Shown here: positions 60,666 to 64,000 of the stretch, in pieces
Layout: each line of letters opens with the position of its first letter
Position numbering within the stretch: the stretch's first letter is position 1
Origin: Larimichthys crocea
Lineage: Eukaryota > Chordata > Actinopteri > Sciaenidae
Length of the DNA: 64,000 bases
Assembly (NCBI RefSeq): GCF_000972845.2
Contig: NC_040021.1
Coordinates: 11,436,908 to 11,500,907, forward strand
Reading direction: 5' to 3'
The notes under the pieces: generated by a model
What the model was told of the DNA's origin: nothing
Databases searched by the model: none
The model's input: only the letters and a program-made list of their open reading frames with translations
Program-made: the position numbers and the translations under genes

Positions 60666-63003
60666 GTAAGACATCAGATTATTATTTCTTGATGTTTAGA
60701 TCAAGCATATGGATTTCCAACTTCTGCTGAGGTGAGCTGAAGACAACTAACACAGGCCAACATTTATAGAGGTTATAAACAGATAGACCTGCAGTTGCAT
60801 GAGCTTAAAAGTGCTGCTTTTTGTGTTTGAGTGGTTATAAAAAAAAAACATGGATTTGAACAGATTTTCTTTAAAAGTGTGAACATGCTTGAAACTTTAT
60901 TTTGAAGGGAATTCATTTAAAGTTTAAAGTTTAAAAAAAAGTCACAATGTGAAGTACAAACTGGTGTTTTCTTCCCAGAGAGAGCAGTTTGTTCATTATC
61001 AAAGCAAGTCTGTGCAGGTGGAGAAGCAGCCAGCCACATTCCAGTGCCTGGGGTCATGACGTTGCAATATGCAGACCCTCAGCAGCACAACACTGTTAAG
61101 AGATCAGGCCTGTCTGAATACCTGCCTGTGTTGACAAGCACCTACTAGGAAAAGAGGCTTCACTATGACTCCTGCCCTTTTATATTTCATAGCTTCTGTA
61201 AAGCTGTCTGTAAAGACACACTTCTCACAGCATCAGATTTTCATCTCAACAACATCCTTTTCTCTAATCACCTTGAGAAAATGCAGTCTGAGTTAAAAAA
61301 AAAAGAAGAAGCATGATATGATTCAGTTTTTCCTATAATGCCTTTACCCACAAACGGCATCTGATGACACTTCTGGATGGAATACAGTCAGCAAGTGCAT
61401 GTCGTGACAGATACTGCTAAAGACAACACCACTGTGAATTTTCAGGAAGATAGCACAAAGACAGTCCAAGGTTATACCTGTGTAGGCCGACTGGATTTTT
61501 CAGGGCTGATAGCGATATTTGGTTAAAGTCCAGTAATGATTTATATCCAACGTTACCAACAATAATTTCTTTACACAAAACAAACAATTCAGTGGACAAA
61601 CTATGTCATACTGATCTTATTTGACATTTCTGCACTACAACTTCTTCTTAGACTGTAATTTTCTTTTGTAATTACATGAAAAGAATCTCTTTTAGTTATC
61701 AGTTGCTGCTACAGGTGGAGACAAAGGGGCCTGGTGGTACTATCACATGAAGTCTGCTTTTATTTGCTCATCGGTATGAGACACAGTGTATCACATTCAT
61801 GTTATTTAATATGGATGGCATTAATATTAGTGAGTCACCCCAGAGGCATTTTAGGTTGTTGAGATTGTTCATGCGCCAACAGGTCTTTTGCCATAATGAG
61901 CCAGTTATGCGAAACATAAGATTTTCAGTTTACTTTCATATAAAACAGAGAAAATCAATTCAATTTCACTTGTTTCGACAATTAATTGATCGTGCATCTT
62001 TAGACACCAATACCAGTATATTTGCAGTAAGCTAATATCAGCTGATATGTCGACCTGTCACATGTATCTGACTCTAGTAGGAACTTCTTGAATGGGCTGA
62101 ATATGATTATCAGCATAGCTATCAATATATAATAGAGGTGGGCATCAAGGACATGAATAATAATAAAGGTATTTGGAGGCTACTTTGCATGTTGGATACA
62201 CAGTTGCACATTCATCAAACTGTCCTCATGTGAAAGGTTGTTAAACTGTGAAGGTTACATTGTGTTAACATTTTTTAAATAAATCTTTTCAGCTGTGTGC
62301 AGTGGCCATTATTTCTTTAAAAGAACCTGCATTACAAAATGACTCCAGCCTTTCCATACAGCCTCCTTTCTCTCTCTCTCTCGCAGTCTTTTTACCGTCC
62401 GCGACAGTGACGGCTGGTATTGTTGAAGCTTTTCTGCCAGCTGCTGTGCAATTTCATTCTCATTCGTCACAATATGTCACCGTGAATCATCCCTTGTCAT
62501 TCACCTCCTGACATCGCTCCAGTCCATACTGTACTTTTCCAACAGAGCACAACAGCTCAGAAATGGAAAACATTCAGAACTGATGCACAAAAATATCTCC
62601 TAATCTAAATAAATATTTGGGTACTGAATATTCCCATTTATTGTCCCGCTGCAGTAAAAGTAAAAGGTTTCGTTCACTTCACCTTGGTTTCAGTCTGTGA
62701 TAAACATCTCCCTCAGGAACAGTTGTTACCATAACAACTCAAGTGCCGGCATGACAGTGTGCTAGAGAGGCGACAACTCTGTGAGCTTTGGAAGTGCTGC
62801 TTTTGTTCTACATAGAGAGTTAAAAGCAACTAGAAAAAGAACCTCATGGCTCAATGCAGTTTGCAATGTACTGTTAATGCTGGATATTTGTTTATTTTTT
62901 GCAAAGACTGCCCTGCTTACAAAGTCATAGGTATAATATAGTCAGATGAAATTGTAAATAAAGCTTATTGTATCTTAGCGGTCTAGTTTCACCTTTGCTT
63001 TCC

Positions 63004-63271
63004 TAGTGTGAAAGACAAACTACAGTGGCGGTAAAACATGTAAAAACCACAAAAGGAAGCATCCATTCAGGGCTACTCTGTAGAAAAGGTTCATTATGGT
63101 GGACTCAACCTGCAACATATGTTGATAATAAAAGGTTAAATCTAAGGTAACAAAAACATCATGATTCTGGTTTTCAGGTGATTATACACTAACAATAATA
63201 TTGTTTTGTTTATTATATTCTATATCTGTCATATTCTGACAAATACCTAACTGTGCACACTGGACCTTTAA
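63004..63271 (-). mobile_element. Same element family, copy F
   Basis: Right end gcacactggacctttaa is the reverse complement of the family's left end. Inside are gttttcaggtgattatacactaac and ttcattatggtggactcaacc, as in copy E. The left terminus is degenerate (tagtgtgaaagacaaactacagtggcgg). Confidence 0.75.
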
Positions 63272-64000
63272 TCTTCAGTGCAGTGGATCATAGATGAAGT
63301 GAAATGACCATGTAAAATCCAAAATTATTTGAATATTTTTAATACTAATGCCAGTTTGATGTTTGAATTTTTGTATCAATACCAAAATAATACCCTTTTC
63401 AATACCTCACTTAAGAAATATGAACCCTTTATTTTATAAAACATTTTTTTTATATAAAATGTTAAATGTTGCTGAAACACAGAATATGTACAGTAAAAAG
63501 TACAGTACTGTTTCTTCTTTCTGATATTTAGTTCATAATAACATAAGACAGCATTTTCCCCTTCAGATATTTTGACATGTCAAAGCAGAAGATGTACAGG
63601 CATAAATAATAACATTATTGACAGCTTTAGATGAGCCAGTTCTAGGATATTGTGCATGCTGGCCCAGTGGAGAGGCTTCCTTTGTACATTTAATGGAACA
63701 AACTCTCTCAAAGTGTCTGCTGTGAAAATTCTATCTATTGAAACTTGTTACGCAGACATATTCTGATCGGGTCCGGTCGTTCTATATCTGTACCTTGTTG
63801 TTTTAGCTTTAAGTTTTTACGTGACACTAAAATAAAGTCTCACAAACTTGTTAGCTGAGACTTGAGGTCACAGGAATTCAACAGAAAACAGACTTCACCA
63901 CAAACACTGCTATCTATGCTGATATTCATCATTCACACCAAACTTGTATTTCCTTCCCTTAGAGACTTGACACATGCAATATATTTTGCCGCGGTATATT

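Larger units (their letters stand above)
55929..64000. other. Intergenic or untranslated region; isolated exon-like signals, no gene assembled
   Basis: AT-rich with element copy F at 63.0-63.27 kb, a CTCF-like site at 60181-60198, a minus-strand acceptor with open frame at 59355, and plus-strand donor, acceptor and short ORFs at 60.5-62.5 kb. No domain is recognised. The stretch 57.6-59.0 kb is featureless apart from A/T runs. Confidence 0.45.

Overview
The window looks like nuclear DNA from a ray-finned fish, most likely a percomorph teleost. It is AT-rich, intron-bearing, dense in CA/GT microsatellites, and scattered with short interspersed repeats whose wording is familiar from teleost genomes. 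There is no operon, no bacterial-style gene packing, no rRNA or tRNA, no CRISPR array, and no intact autonomous transposon.

Only one protein-coding gene can be assembled with confidence. It is bmf, the BH3-only apoptosis activator, on the minus strand. Its three coding exons (31321-31099, 29815-29595, 26437-26321) join through consensus GT-AG splice sites into an uninterrupted 186-residue protein. The protein has a degenerate dynein-light-chain-binding motif, the conserved LPC...GNAG block, an acidic tract, a full BH3 helix and a hydrophobic C-terminal segment. A non-coding first exon ending at 34287, a CpG-rich promoter with GC boxes around 34.5 kb, and a 3' UTR of about 3.9 kb reaching an ATTAAA near 22441 complete the model by inference.

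To the left, 1-22.4 kb holds no gene I can support. It carries several copies of a small palindrome-ended element (AAAGGTCCAGTGT termini), other degenerate teleost repeats, a perfect 18-bp triplication beside a perfect hairpin, and a few stretches that resemble conserved non-coding DNA. To the right, 34.6-64 kb also lacks a recognisable gene. It contains promoter-like patches at 35.2-35.45 kb and 40.5-40.8 kb (the latter a cluster of CCAAT boxes), a long-inverted-repeat element with a (GCTAT/GCTAA)n core at 42.3-42.7 kb, candidate regulatory elements near 37-38, 50.6-51.1 and 53.7-54 kb, a perfect 41-bp duplication at 55.85 kb, and a group of exon-like signals at 59-62.5 kb whose strand and product are unresolved.

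No novel multi-gene system is visible. The observations most worth a second look are the changed dynein-light-chain motif in Bmf, the CCAAT cluster, the splice-like signals between 59 and 62.5 kb, and the shared small-repeat families.
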